64,000 bases of DNA from Mesonia aquimarina. GTDB lineage: Bacteria > Bacteroidota > Bacteroidia > Flavobacteriales > Flavobacteriaceae. Position 1 is the first letter of the stretch. The number at the start of each line of letters is the position of its first letter. Position numbers and translations under genes: made by a program. Where the stretch lies: positions 62,001-126,000 of the forward strand of contig NZ_RCNV01000001.1 of assembly GCF_003667275.1 (NCBI RefSeq), given 5' to 3'. The notes beneath the pieces were generated by a model. That model had not been told where the DNA came from and searched no databases. It saw nothing but the letters and a program-made list of their open reading frames with translations. Below, piece by piece: positions 50,109 through 60,168 of the stretch.

Positions 50109-50732
50109 ATGAAAAAGTTATGCTTATTATTTTTTTTCTTGACATTTACAATTTCGCTATTTGGGCAAGTAAAACCGGTAGAAAACTTGAGTTGGACCCA
50201 TTGGTATGATTATGGCAATAATTATTTTAAATTAGAATGGGAGGAACCAAAAAAACCTCATAATCAAATTATTGGATATAACATATATAGAGAAAATAAC
50301 TTATTTATTTTCATTAATGAAACTTCAATTTATAATGTTAAAAGTTCCGTTACCCCTCCAAATGTATCGAATTGTGGCGGAGAAGATTTTATTCTTTATA
50401 GTAATTTAAATGGATTTACAGCTTATGTAACAGTGGTGTATTCAGACGAAATTGAGTCGGATCCTAAATCAATAGAAATTAGCGGTCCGCTTTTAAGTAC
50501 TGATAAAAATGAACATAAAAAAGTTAAAATTTATCCTAATCCATCCGAGGGGTTGGTAAACATTCAAAATAGTAGTTTAATAAAAATTCAAATTTTCAAT
50601 TTAAATGGTAAATTGATTAAAGAATGTAAACCAGATAATGAAATTGATTTATCAGAAATTTCAAAAGGAGTTTACCTTATAAAATTATTTTCAGAAAAAA
50701 ACGTATCCTTAGAAAAGCTCATTCTAAAATAA
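50109..50732 (+). CDS. T9SS-exported protein with fibronectin-III-like domain
   Basis: A 207-residue protein with signal peptide (MKKLCLLFFFLTFTISLFGQ), a fibronectin III-like region (PVENLSWTHWYDYGNNYFKLEWEEPKKPHNQIIGYNIYREN) and a type A secretion tail, KIYPNPSEGLVNIQNSSLIKIQIFNLNGKLI...EISKGVYLIKLFSEKN. The tail directs export through the Bacteroidota type IX system. Function of the mature protein unknown. The 122 bases to rsmE hold no gene. Confidence 0.88.
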   Translation: MKKLCLLFFFLTFTISLFGQVKPVENLSWTHWYDYGNNYFKLEWEEPKKPHNQIIGYNIYRENNLFIFINETSIYNVKSSVTPPNVSNCGGEDFILYSNLNGFTAYVTVVYSDEIESDPKSIEISGPLLSTDKNEHKKVKIYPNPSEGLVNIQNSSLIKIQIFNLNGKLIKECKPDNEIDLSEISKGVYLIKLFSEKNVSLEKLILK

Positions 50733-50854
50733 CGATTTTCCTATATTATTTGAATCAATAAAATAATTGATAATTTACATTAACTATTTATCTTTATTTG
50801 AAATAAATGTATTTACCTAAAAGAATATTGCTTTCAAGCTATAATTTATCAAAC

Positions 50855-51562
50855 CTATTCATGCACCAAATTTATTGTATGACAAGCAACAATGGCAGCA
50901 GTTTCGGTACGTAAACGGTTTTTTCCTAAACTTACCGGTTTGTAATTTTTTTGTAATGCAGTTTTTATTTCTTCGGAAGAAAAATCGCCTTCCGGACCAA
51001 TTAAAATCGTGTAATTTTGCTGGAGTTCAATATTATTTTTCAACGGATTTTTTTCTTCATCTTCTTCACAATGCGCGATAAAACAATCGTCTGTATTTTC
51101 TTGATTGATGAAGTCTTGAAAAGAAATAGGTTCTGCTAATTCAGGTATATTATATTGCAAAGACTGTTTAAGCGCGCTTTGTAAAATTCGTTCAAAACGA
51201 TCTAACTTCACTACTTTACGTTCACTGTGATCACAAATTATCGGTGTGATTTTATCGATACCAATTTCAGTGGCTTTTTCTAAAAACCATTCAAACCGAT
51301 CATTTTTTTTAGTAGGCGCAATAGCTATATGAATTTTATAAGATCTTTTTTCTTCAATTTCAATCGACTCAATTTCAGCTAAACATTTATTATGGTTGTT
51401 GTTTAGTAAGCGCGTATTAAATAAAATTCCTTTACCATTGGTAACAAGCAATTGATCGCCAATTTGTTTACGGAGTACTTTTACAATGTGCTTGCTTTCA
51501 TCTTTAGGGAATTGCACTTGTTTATCGTCTTGCTGAAGTGAGGGATTAAAAAAAAGTTGCAT
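50855..51562 (-). CDS. rsmE: 16S rRNA (uracil-1498-N3)-methyltransferase RsmE
   Basis: A 235-residue SPOUT enzyme with the RsmE N-terminal PUA-like domain (QFPKDESKHIVKVLRKQIGDQLLVTNGKG), IAIAPTKKNDRFEWFLEKATEIGIDKITPIICDHSERK, and the knot YTILIGPEGDFSSEEI plus SLGKNRLRTETAAIVACH. It methylates U1498 of 16S rRNA at N3. It shares the minus strand with tsaD, nine bases upstream. Confidence 0.95.
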   Translation of the reverse strand: MQLFFNPSLQQDDKQVQFPKDESKHIVKVLRKQIGDQLLVTNGKGILFNTRLLNNNHNKCLAEIESIEIEEKRSYKIHIAIAPTKKNDRFEWFLEKATEIGIDKITPIICDHSERKVVKLDRFERILQSALKQSLQYNIPELAEPISFQDFINQENTDDCFIAHCEEDEEKNPLKNNIELQQNYTILIGPEGDFSSEEIKTALQKNYKPVSLGKNRLRTETAAIVACHTINLVHE

Positions 51563-51571
51563 AAATTTTAT

Positions 51572-52594
51572 TTAAAAACGATACCGTGATTTTGCACTAA
51601 TAGAAGCATCTGTAAAATCCTTCTTTAAAAACTTATAATGGCCTACAATGGCAATCATTGCAGCATTATCTGTGGTATATTCAAATTTTGGGACATAGGT
51701 TTTCCATCCCCATTGTTTTTCGGTTATTTTTAAAGCTTCTCGAATACCTGAATTAGCAGAAACACCACCACCAATCGCAATCTGATTTATTCCGGTTTGT
51801 TTTACGGCTTTTTTTAATTTATTTAAAATGATTTTTACAATGGTATGTTGAAATGAAGCGCAAATGTCAACAAGGTTTTCTTCAATAAATTTTGGATTTT
51901 TTTCCATTTCGCGCTGTAAAAAATATAACATAGAAGTTTTTAAACCGCTAAAACTAAAATCGAGATCTTTTACATTTGGTTGTGGAAATTGAAAAGCCTT
52001 CGGGTTTCCTTGCTTAGCGTATTTATCTATCAGCGGGCCAGCAGGATAGGGGAGTTCTAGCATTTTACCGCATTTATCAAAAGCTTCTCCTACCGCATCA
52101 TCTAAGGTTTCACCTATTACTTCCATATCAAAATAATCATCCACTTTTACAATTTGTGTATGACCGCCGCTAATGGTCATTCCTAAAAAAGGAAAGCTAG
52201 GTTTTTCAAAGCCATCTTCTTCAATAAAATGAGCTAATAAATGCGCTTGCATATGGTTTACTTCAATCAACGGAATCTGTAAAGCCATAGCCATAGATTT
52301 TGCAAAAGAAATGCCTACAAGTAAGGAACCCATCAATCCGGGTCCGCGCGTAAAGGCAACTCCACTTAAATCTTCTTTGGTAATTCCCGCTTTTTCAATA
52401 GCTTGATGTATAACCGGAACAATATTTTGTTGATGCGCTCTAGAAGCTAGTTCTGGTACTACACCACCATATTCTTCGTGTATTTTTTGCGTGGCTACAA
52501 CATTGCTCAAAATTTTTCCGTTACAAAGTACAGCTGCCGCAGTATCATCGCAAGAAGATTCAATACCGAGTATGTAAATATTTTGTGAAGTCAT
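51572..52594 (-). CDS. tsaD: tRNA N6-threonylcarbamoyladenosine transferase TsaD
   Basis: The start is placed at ATG 52594 (MTSQNIYILGIESSCDDTAAAV), giving 340 residues, the family length; an in-frame ATG at 52681 would add 29 residues with no homology. ASKHA-fold motifs are present: GIESSCDDT, the metal-binding NHMQAHLLAH, GGHTQIV, GGVSANSGIRE and TDNAAMIA. With TsaB/C/E it makes t6A37 in ANN-decoding tRNAs. The tamB gene diverges from it. Confidence 0.96.
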   Translation of the reverse strand: MTSQNIYILGIESSCDDTAAAVLCNGKILSNVVATQKIHEEYGGVVPELASRAHQQNIVPVIHQAIEKAGITKEDLSGVAFTRGPGLMGSLLVGISFAKSMAMALQIPLIEVNHMQAHLLAHFIEEDGFEKPSFPFLGMTISGGHTQIVKVDDYFDMEVIGETLDDAVGEAFDKCGKMLELPYPAGPLIDKYAKQGNPKAFQFPQPNVKDLDFSFSGLKTSMLYFLQREMEKNPKFIEENLVDICASFQHTIVKIILNKLKKAVKQTGINQIAIGGGVSANSGIREALKITEKQWGWKTYVPKFEYTTDNAAMIAIVGHYKFLKKDFTDASISAKSRYRF

Positions 52595-52773
52595 TAAGAT
52601 TTTTTGGGCATAGAAATTGTTAATATTGATTTTATCCTGCTTAAATTTGCAATTTAATAGAAAGCCGATTAAAACTAGCATTTCTAAAGCAAAATTAGTA
52701 TTATTCTTTGCAATTAGAAATGCTTTGTCTAAGATAATTTAAAGTTAAGTACATCAAAAAAATATTAAAAATA

Positions 52774-55700
52774 TTGGGAAGAGTATTGGTAGCAATTTTG
52801 CTGCTTTTCCTTATTTTGATTTTGGTGTTCTCAATCCCATCGGTGCAAACTTCTGTTGCTGAAAAAATCACTTCACAAATTAATCAAGATTATGATGTTG
52901 ATATCAATGTTGAACGTGTAAGTATATCGTACAATGGGAAAATTGTTTTAGAAAATGTTTACATCGCAGATCATCATCAAGATACCTTGATTAGTGCTCA
53001 AGATTTAAGTACTTCTTTGGTTAATATTCCGGGAATGCTGTCGGGCAAACGTTTAGATTTTACCAATGTGACGGTAGATAATCTTAAGCTGAACATTAAA
53101 ATGTACAAAGGGGAAGATCAAGATAACCTTTCTTTGTTTAGTGATAAATTTAATGACAGCACAGCCACGCAACAAAATTTTATTCTAACTATTGATCATA
53201 TTATCGCCACAAATAGTCGATTTCGTTACATAGATGAAAATCAAGATTTTTCTGACATAATAACGTTAAATAATTTAGATATCGATGCGTCTAATTTATT
53301 GGTGGAAGGCAAAGATTTTGCCATTGATGTACGTACTTTAAATGCCACGGAAAAACAAGGCTTAGAAATTAAAAATTTGAGTACAAAATTTTCGTACACT
53401 ACTAAACATATGAAGTTTCAGGAGTTATCACTAATAACGCCAGAATCTAAAGTTAAAGGAGATTTACAATTCTCCTATGAAAATCCGCAGCAGTTAGCCG
53501 ATTTTGAAAATAAAGTAGCACTAAAAGCTAATTTCAGCGAAGTATCCATAGCTTCAAAAGAACTAAATTATTATTATAATGAATTTGGTAAAGATGAACA
53601 AATTACTTTCAATACCAAATTAGAAGGAACTCTAAACAATTTACGTTTAAACGAACTCGATTTAAACGGAATGGACCGAACACGTATTAAAGGTTCACTA
53701 AGCTTAGAACAGCTTTTTAGTGAAAATAAAGATGATATTTTAGTAAGTGGAAACTTTGATGAATTAGCCACTAATTATTACGACCTAACTAATTTATTAC
53801 CTCGTGTTTTAGGAGATCAACTTCCTGATAAATTACAAGAAATTGGCAATGTAAATTTAAGCGGTTTTATTGAAGCTAGTCCCAAAAAGCTTACTGTAAA
53901 ATCTACTACCAACACACAATTAGGAAATGCCGAACTTGATGTTACACTAGGCGATTTAAACGATCCTGATTTTGCTACCTACCAAGGTAATGTAATATTT
54001 AAAAATTTTAATATTGGTCGCTTGGTTGGTGTTCCTTCTTTAGGAAAAGCTACGTTTAATTTAAAAGTTGATGGCGTTGGTTTTACTGAAAAAACGCTTA
54101 ATTCTAGTGTAGAAGGAAAAATTAATAAATTAAATTTCAATAATTATACTTATAAAAATATTGATGTTCTTGGTGTTTTTGACAACCTACTTTTCAATGG
54201 TAAATTAGACATAAATGACCCTAATTTAAAACTCAATTTTAATGGTGTTGTAGATGCTTCACAAAAAGTAAATACCTATAATTTTAGCGCAGATATAGCT
54301 TATGCCGATTTGCATAAACTGAACTTTATTGAGCGCGATACAACGTCTGTTTTTAAAGGTAACTTGGTTATGAATATGCAGGGAACTTCTGTAAATGATG
54401 CTGAAGGAAAAATTTATTTAGAAAATGCCAGCTACCAAAACCCAAAAAACACTTATCAGTTTGATGAATTGACCGTTTCATCAAGTTTTAATGAAAATGT
54501 AAGAAAAATCACTGTTAACTCACCCGATATTATTGATGGAGAAATGGAAGGTGATTTTAAACTAACAGAAATTCCCGAACTTTTTCAAAATGCTTTGGGT
54601 AGTTTGTACACTAATTACAAACCCATTCCCATTGAATCATATCAATACTTAGATTTTAATTTTAACATTTATAATAAGATTGTTGATGTTATTTTTCCTG
54701 ACATTGAGCTTGCTCCAAATACCTTTGTTAAAGGAAGTATTGTTTCAGAAGAATCTGAATTTAAACTGACTTTTCGCTCTCCTAAAATTAATGCTTTTGA
54801 TAATGTTTTAGATGATGTAACACTTCAGGTTGATAATAATAATCCGCTTTATAACACGTATTTAGAGATAGACAGTGTAAATACAGGTGTTTATAATTTT
54901 TCAAAGTTTAATTTGATTAATGTAAAATTAAACGACACTTTATTTATGCGAACTGAAATGCTTGGTGGGGCAGATAATGATGATGAATATAACCTGAGTT
55001 TTTACCATACCTTAAATAAAAATAATAAATCTGTAGTCGGTATTCGTAAATCTGATATTAAATTTAAAGACAAACGTTGGTACCTTAATAAAGAAAATAG
55101 ACCTAACAATACGATTGTTTTTGATAACGACTTTAGAAATTTCAATTTAGATACATTAACCTTAAGTCATAAAAATGAAGCTATTCGCTTAAGCGGAGTT
55201 ATGCGCGATAGCACGTATAAAAATTTTAAGCTTGATTTTTTAAATGTTGATTTAGCAAAAATTACGCCTTCGTTAGATAGTATAGATCTTAGCGGTACGG
55301 TTAATGGTAAACTTAATTTTTTACAGGAAGACGGAATTTACAAACCCACCTCTTCGTTAAAAATAAATGATATCGCGTTAAATGATATTTCTTACGGAAA
55401 TTTAAATCTTGATATTAAAGGAAATAAATCCTTAACAACCTATAATGTAAAAGCCTTACTCGGTAATAAAACCTATGATTTCTTAAAAGCAAACGGAGCC
55501 ATAGATATTAAAAGTTCAGGTTCTACTATTGATTTAGATGTTGCTTTAGATAAGTTCAAATTAGATGCACTTAGCGCTTTAGGAGCCGATGTCATTACCA
55601 ATATTAGAGGAACAGCTTCAGGGAATGCAAAAATCAACGGAAGTTATAAAAACCCGGATATTACAGGGAAATTAAGCCTAGAAAATGCTGGATTAAAAAT

Positions 55701-57189
55701 ACCTTATCTCAATGTAGATTTAGACTTTCAAGATAAAGCCATTGTAAATTTAACTGAACAGCAATTCAATTTTGATGAGATTCCTATTGTTGATACTAAA
55801 TATAAAACTGAAGGAACGCTAAACGGAACTATTTCCCATAATAACTTTTCTAAATGGGAATTGGATTTAACACTAAATGCTCCCGATAGATTATTGGTTC
55901 TTGATACTGACCAAGAAGAAAACTCACTCTATTACGGAACTGCTTTTATTAGTGGTGGCGCAACGATAAAAGGACCTACAGACGAGTTGGTAATAGATGT
56001 GAATGCCAAAACCGAAGAAGGAACTATTTTTAAAATTCCACTGAGTGATACAGAAACTATCGGCGATAATTCTTTTATTTATTTTTTAACACCCGAAGAA
56101 AAAAAGGCATTACAAGAAGGGAAAGAAATTAAAATTAAAGAAGTAAAAGGACTTGAATTATTTTTTGAATTAGACGTAACCAGCGATGCAGAAGTTGAAG
56201 TTGTGGTAGATCAAAACAGCGGAAGTACTTTACGCGGCTCTGGTGCAGGAACTTTATTAATCGAAATAAACACCAACGGAAAATTTAATATGTGGGGGGA
56301 TTTCGTAGTTTATGAAGGAGTTTATAATTTCAAGTATGCAGGTTTGGTCGAGAAAAAATTTGAAGTAATTTCTGGCGGAAATATTACGTGGGACGGTAGC
56401 CCGACTCGAGCTAATTTAAATGTAAGTGCACTGTATAAAACGGAAGCTAACCCTGCAATTTTATTAGAAAACCCAACTATTAATCGAAACATACCGGTAG
56501 AAGTTTATATCGATTTAACCGGGGAGTTAACATCAACAGATTTAGAGTTTAATATTGAATATCCTAATTTAAGTTCAGTAGTAAAATCAGAATTACAGTA
56601 TAGAATTTCAGATCGTCAAAATACAGAATTACAAGCTTTATCCTTAATTACACAAAGCAGTTTTTATAGTCAATATACTGTTGGGCAAAATGCCGGAAGT
56701 TTACTGTTTGAAAGAGCCTCCGGACTTTTTGATGATATTTTTTCAGATGAAGACGGTAAATTTAAAGTCGGCATAAATTATGTACAAGGCGATAGAACAC
56801 CAGATCAAGACACTGCCGATAGATTTGGGGTCACGCTTTCTACACAGATTAGCAAACGGATTTTAATCAATGGTCGAGTAGGGGTTCCTATCGGCGGAGT
56901 TACCGAATCTGTTGTGGTTGGTAATGTGGAAGTTGAATTACTCTTAAATAAAGAAGGAACACTGCGTGCAAAAGTATTTAACAGAGAAAATAACATACAA
57001 TATATCGGCGAAGAATTAGGCTACACACAAGGGGTTGGTTTATCGTATTCGGTAGATTTTGACACGTTTCGAGAACTGATCAGAAAAATTTTAAATAAAG
57101 AAATTAAAGTTGAAGAACTCCCTGAAAAAGTAGAAGATAATGACCAGCAATCCTTAGCACCAGATTATATTAATTTCCCGGGAAGTTGA
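52774..57189 (+). CDS. tamB: TamB-like translocation and assembly module protein
   Basis: The 1471-residue protein has one N-terminal helix (RVLVAILLLFLILILVFSIPSVQ), a very long beta-helical body built of repeated beta strands, and the conserved C-terminal DUF490 region (ending with GSLLFERASGLFDDIFSD, then VGINYVQGDRTPDQDTADRFGVTLSTQISKRILINGRVGVPIGG). TamB spans the periplasm and, with TamA or Omp85 partners, helps insert outer membrane proteins or move lipids. Size agrees with Bacteroidota TamB proteins (1400-1700). The first codon is TTG at 52774; no ATG is in frame upstream before a stop (52735). Confidence 0.92.
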   Translation: MGRVLVAILLLFLILILVFSIPSVQTSVAEKITSQINQDYDVDINVERVSISYNGKIVLENVYIADHHQDTLISAQDLSTSLVNIPGMLSGKRLDFTNVTVDNLKLNIKMYKGEDQDNLSLFSDKFNDSTATQQNFILTIDHIIATNSRFRYIDENQDFSDIITLNNLDIDASNLLVEGKDFAIDVRTLNATEKQGLEIKNLSTKFSYTTKHMKFQELSLITPESKVKGDLQFSYENPQQLADFENKVALKANFSEVSIASKELNYYYNEFGKDEQITFNTKLEGTLNNLRLNELDLNGMDRTRIKGSLSLEQLFSENKDDILVSGNFDELATNYYDLTNLLPRVLGDQLPDKLQEIGNVNLSGFIEASPKKLTVKSTTNTQLGNAELDVTLGDLNDPDFATYQGNVIFKNFNIGRLVGVPSLGKATFNLKVDGVGFTEKTLNSSVEGKINKLNFNNYTYKNIDVLGVFDNLLFNGKLDINDPNLKLNFNGVVDASQKVNTYNFSADIAYADLHKLNFIERDTTSVFKGNLVMNMQGTSVNDAEGKIYLENASYQNPKNTYQFDELTVSSSFNENVRKITVNSPDIIDGEMEGDFKLTEIPELFQNALGSLYTNYKPIPIESYQYLDFNFNIYNKIVDVIFPDIELAPNTFVKGSIVSEESEFKLTFRSPKINAFDNVLDDVTLQVDNNNPLYNTYLEIDSVNTGVYNFSKFNLINVKLNDTLFMRTEMLGGADNDDEYNLSFYHTLNKNNKSVVGIRKSDIKFKDKRWYLNKENRPNNTIVFDNDFRNFNLDTLTLSHKNEAIRLSGVMRDSTYKNFKLDFLNVDLAKITPSLDSIDLSGTVNGKLNFLQEDGIYKPTSSLKINDIALNDISYGNLNLDIKGNKSLTTYNVKALLGNKTYDFLKANGAIDIKSSGSTIDLDVALDKFKLDALSALGADVITNIRGTASGNAKINGSYKNPDITGKLSLENAGLKIPYLNVDLDFQDKAIVNLTEQQFNFDEIPIVDTKYKTEGTLNGTISHNNFSKWELDLTLNAPDRLLVLDTDQEENSLYYGTAFISGGATIKGPTDELVIDVNAKTEEGTIFKIPLSDTETIGDNSFIYFLTPEEKKALQEGKEIKIKEVKGLELFFELDVTSDAEVEVVVDQNSGSTLRGSGAGTLLIEINTNGKFNMWGDFVVYEGVYNFKYAGLVEKKFEVISGGNITWDGSPTRANLNVSALYKTEANPAILLENPTINRNIPVEVYIDLTGELTSTDLEFNIEYPNLSSVVKSELQYRISDRQNTELQALSLITQSSFYSQYTVGQNAGSLLFERASGLFDDIFSDEDGKFKVGINYVQGDRTPDQDTADRFGVTLSTQISKRILINGRVGVPIGGVTESVVVGNVEVELLLNKEGTLRAKVFNRENNIQYIGEELGYTQGVGLSYSVDFDTFRELIRKILNKEIKVEELPEKVEDNDQQSLAPDYINFPGS

Positions 57190-57235
57190 TTTTCTATGTG
57201 TGATTTTTTATTTTTAGCCGTTGTAATTTTATTCT

Positions 57236-57871
57236 ATGAACTTCGATAAAAAATATAAAGTATATACGTGGAAAAACTGGATGTATCTTCATTGGATTCT
57301 CAATCCCGGTTTGCTTATTAATGAGCTTATTCTGGGTCAACGCGTTCCAAAAATCACTTTAGAAGATCAAGATTCAAATTTACCTAAATTTGAGCGGATG
57401 TATATTCCTTGTCCGCATTGCCATACAATACACGACAGCAGAACTTGGTCTCCGCAAAATGGTACAGGTTTTAAAAACTGGTTTGGTTTATTTTGCCCAA
57501 AATGTAAAAATACCATTCCGTGTTTAATGAATTTCTTTTCGTTATTAGTTTTAACAATCACCTTTCCTATTTGGGGCTGGTTTAAAGAATATTTAAAACA
57601 ATCTTGGTTAAAAAAACAACCCGATCGATTTAAAAACTCAGAAATCAAGCCTTACAAAAATCCTTTTCAGGGTAAAGGCTGGATTAAACAGGGCTTAATG
57701 TGGGGTGCATTTATGTTTGTTTTTATGACTTTTATCTTTCCTCTTATTAATGGTTCAGAAATCACTTGGTTAAGTGTATTAATAGCAATTCCTATTTGGA
57801 TTATTGGCGGACTTGCATTTGGTTTTTGGACGAAAAAAATTTTAGGAAAACGCATTCAGAAGCGATCTTGA
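57236..57871 (+). CDS. Zinc-ribbon membrane protein of unknown function
   Basis: A 211-residue protein with an N-terminal amphipathic region (DKKYKVYTWKNWMYLHWILNPGLLINELILGQRVPK) and a CxxC zinc ribbon (YIPCPHCHTIHDSRTW...FGLFCPKCKNTIPC). Three or four hydrophobic segments follow (FFSLLVLTITFPIWGWF, MWGAFMFVFMTFIFPLI, WLSVLIAIPIWIIGGLAFGFW). Similar small membrane proteins accompany envelope genes in Flavobacteriaceae. No catalytic motif. It lies 46 bases after tamB. Confidence 0.7.
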   Translation: MNFDKKYKVYTWKNWMYLHWILNPGLLINELILGQRVPKITLEDQDSNLPKFERMYIPCPHCHTIHDSRTWSPQNGTGFKNWFGLFCPKCKNTIPCLMNFFSLLVLTITFPIWGWFKEYLKQSWLKKQPDRFKNSEIKPYKNPFQGKGWIKQGLMWGAFMFVFMTFIFPLINGSEITWLSVLIAIPIWIIGGLAFGFWTKKILGKRIQKRS

Positions 57872-57967
57872 GATAAAATCGATTTTTCAATTTAAAATAA
57901 ATGTATCGTATATTAGATGCAAAAGATATTTTTCTATCTTTAGCTGATATATAAATTATTTTAAGCA

Positions 57968-59527
57968 ATGAAAAAAACTACTTCCCACTCCATATTGCTA
58001 TTTGCTTTTATCGTTTGCATTGTATCAATAAAAGGCTTTGCACAATCGGTTACCGGAACTTTGATTGATGAAAAAACAAAAACAACCATCCCATTTGCTA
58101 ATGTCCAGATTGGCAAAAATTATGGTGTAATTACCAATCAGGAAGGAAAATTCAATATAAATATTCGGGATTTTTCAGAAAATGATTCGCTAACATTTTC
58201 AAGCTTAGGATACGAGAAAAAAAGTATAGCTATCAAAGATTTTCAGGGAGATAAAGTTTATTTACAAGAAAACGTAAATGAGCTTGATGATGTTTTATTG
58301 ATGGATAGAAAATTAACTGCTGAAGAAGTTATGCAGCGTGTTAACGAAAATATCAGTAAAAATTATGGAAACCCTTTAATGAAATTTAGCATTTTTCATC
58401 GTGTAAAAAATAGTACTACTCCCGGAAAATTGAAATTTGATATTAAGAAAGCAGATTTTATCCCGAAGGAAACATTGCGAGAATTTAATGATAATATGGA
58501 GCAATTAGCCGCTAAAGCTAAAGGAACAACTACAAGTTTTTTTAATGCCGATTTAGTTGAAGTTGCCGTAAGAGATGAAGATTCTTTAAAACTTTCGGTT
58601 AAAAAAGCTACCGAACTTATTAATGAGAAAAAAGACAACTCTATGAGCGTCTTATTGGGAGATGTTATAGAGCAAATTGGCAAAAAAATAAAAAGTTCAA
58701 ATACGTTTAAAGTACGAACCGGCATTATTCCTATTGGAGACTCTGTAGATCTTTCCAGTAGTTTTATGAATGAAAAAAAAGATAGTATTGATTCTGTTTC
58801 AACCCAATCTTTACGCTATAAATATTCCAACTTATTAAAAGACGATCCTTTTCATAGACCGGAAGGCGGTTTTGAAATTGCTATTGGCGGTACAGGAAGT
58901 GGGAGTGGAGTTATTTTTAATCATATAACTGAAGTAGATGATTATGAGTACAAAATTGAAGATATTTCAACTTTTAATGGCGAATTTATTTATGTGATTT
59001 CCTTTAAACCCGATAGCGGATTTTTTGGCGGTGGCGGAAAATACATTGGTAAAATTTATGTATCAACTGAAACATTTGCTGTCGTAAAAACAGATTATGA
59101 ACTAGATGAAGGCGAACATGGTAAAAAGTTTAATATGAAGTTTTTATTGGGTATTAAATTTGTTGAAAATGAAAAAAGCGGTACAGTAATTTTTCAGAGA
59201 GATGAAAAAGATAAATACGTTCCTAAATATATGCGAACTTCGGGAAAAATGTATGCCTTTGCAGATCGATCTTTTGTATTTAAAGAAAACGATGAGAATA
59301 AGGATGACAGAATTAAGTTGAAGTTTAAATTCACCATGGAATTTGATAATGCATATACAAACGAATATTTATTTGTTGATCCTACATCAATTTCATCTGA
59401 AGAGTTTGATGCTTTTCAAGAAAATCTTGGGGTACCTGTAGAAAAAACAGCAAAATACAATCCAGAAACATGGAAGGATTATAACATCATAGCCCCAACT
59501 GAAGATATTGAAGAATATGAATATTAA
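57968..59527 (+). CDS. Secreted protein with carboxypeptidase regulatory-like domain
   Basis: The 519-residue protein has a signal peptide (LLFAFIVCIVSIKGFAQS), a CarboxypepD_reg-like domain (VTGTLIDEKTKTTIPFANVQIGKNYGVITNQEGKFNINI) and a long beta-rich C-terminal half. In Bacteroidota this architecture is found in surface or periplasmic proteins linked to envelope or TonB-dependent uptake (DUF5686-like). The body has charged tracts and no enzyme motif. It stands alone with 96 bases upstream. Confidence 0.82.
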   Translation: MKKTTSHSILLFAFIVCIVSIKGFAQSVTGTLIDEKTKTTIPFANVQIGKNYGVITNQEGKFNINIRDFSENDSLTFSSLGYEKKSIAIKDFQGDKVYLQENVNELDDVLLMDRKLTAEEVMQRVNENISKNYGNPLMKFSIFHRVKNSTTPGKLKFDIKKADFIPKETLREFNDNMEQLAAKAKGTTTSFFNADLVEVAVRDEDSLKLSVKKATELINEKKDNSMSVLLGDVIEQIGKKIKSSNTFKVRTGIIPIGDSVDLSSSFMNEKKDSIDSVSTQSLRYKYSNLLKDDPFHRPEGGFEIAIGGTGSGSGVIFNHITEVDDYEYKIEDISTFNGEFIYVISFKPDSGFFGGGGKYIGKIYVSTETFAVVKTDYELDEGEHGKKFNMKFLLGIKFVENEKSGTVIFQRDEKDKYVPKYMRTSGKMYAFADRSFVFKENDENKDDRIKLKFKFTMEFDNAYTNEYLFVDPTSISSEEFDAFQENLGVPVEKTAKYNPETWKDYNIIAPTEDIEEYEY

Positions 59528-59588
59528 TTTCATTTAGCTATCTAGTATTAATTTTTTAACAAAGATTGCTTACTTAGTTTTTATGCTT

Positions 59589-60134
59589 TTACCACAGATT
59601 TTTGTTGATTTTGTAAAGAATGCATTTTTCATAAGCAGGATATTCTTTTAAATTGGGATGGTTAAACTCTCCAACTTTTTCCATTCCGATTTTTATCATA
59701 ACATTTTCTGATTGCTTATTTTGCTTGCTACAGGTTGAAATTATATTCTTTAAATTTAAGTGATTGAAGGCAAATTCAAGGCATTTTTTTGCTCCTTCTG
59801 TTGCAAAACCATTTCCCCAGGCACTTCTTTTTAACCGCCAGCCAATATCCGTTGCTGGAGTAAAGTCAGTTTTATAATTTTGATAAGCTAATCCTATAAA
59901 TCCAATCAATTCTCCCGTTTTTAAAATTTCGGTAGCAAAATAATTATAACCATATTTATTATAATGTATTTTAAGTCGATCAATAAATTCTGCTGTTTCT
60001 GTTTTGGATAAAGGTCTAGGGAAATGCTTCATCACATCCAAATCAGCATTTATTTTTGCGAATTCATCTAAATCATTTTCTGTCCAGTTACGGAATCCAA
60101 GTCGTTCAGATTTAAAAATATATTCTTTTTTCAA
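59589..60134 (-). CDS. GNAT family N-acetyltransferase (RimJ/L-like)
   Basis: A 181-residue acyltransferase of the Acetyltransf_3 type: SERLGFRNWTENDLDEFAKINADLDVMKHFPRPLS at the N-terminus, TGELIGFIGLAYQ, TDIGWRLKRSAWGNGFATEGAKKCLEFAFNHLNLKNI (CoA-binding turn GNGFA) and NVMIKIGMEKVGEF. It probably acetylates a ribosomal protein or a small amine; substrate unknown. It reads away from the secreted protein before it and is downstream of the symporter gene. Confidence 0.9.
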   Translation of the reverse strand: MKKEYIFKSERLGFRNWTENDLDEFAKINADLDVMKHFPRPLSKTETAEFIDRLKIHYNKYGYNYFATEILKTGELIGFIGLAYQNYKTDFTPATDIGWRLKRSAWGNGFATEGAKKCLEFAFNHLNLKNIISTCSKQNKQSENVMIKIGMEKVGEFNHPNLKEYPAYEKCILYKINKNLW

Positions 60135-60168
60135 TATTAAGAGATTAAATTATCTTTTTAAAATCGAT

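Noticed and set aside
52595-52681. N-terminal extension of TsaD
   Set aside because: The 29 added residues have no counterpart in the family, which begins close to ILGIESSCDDT.
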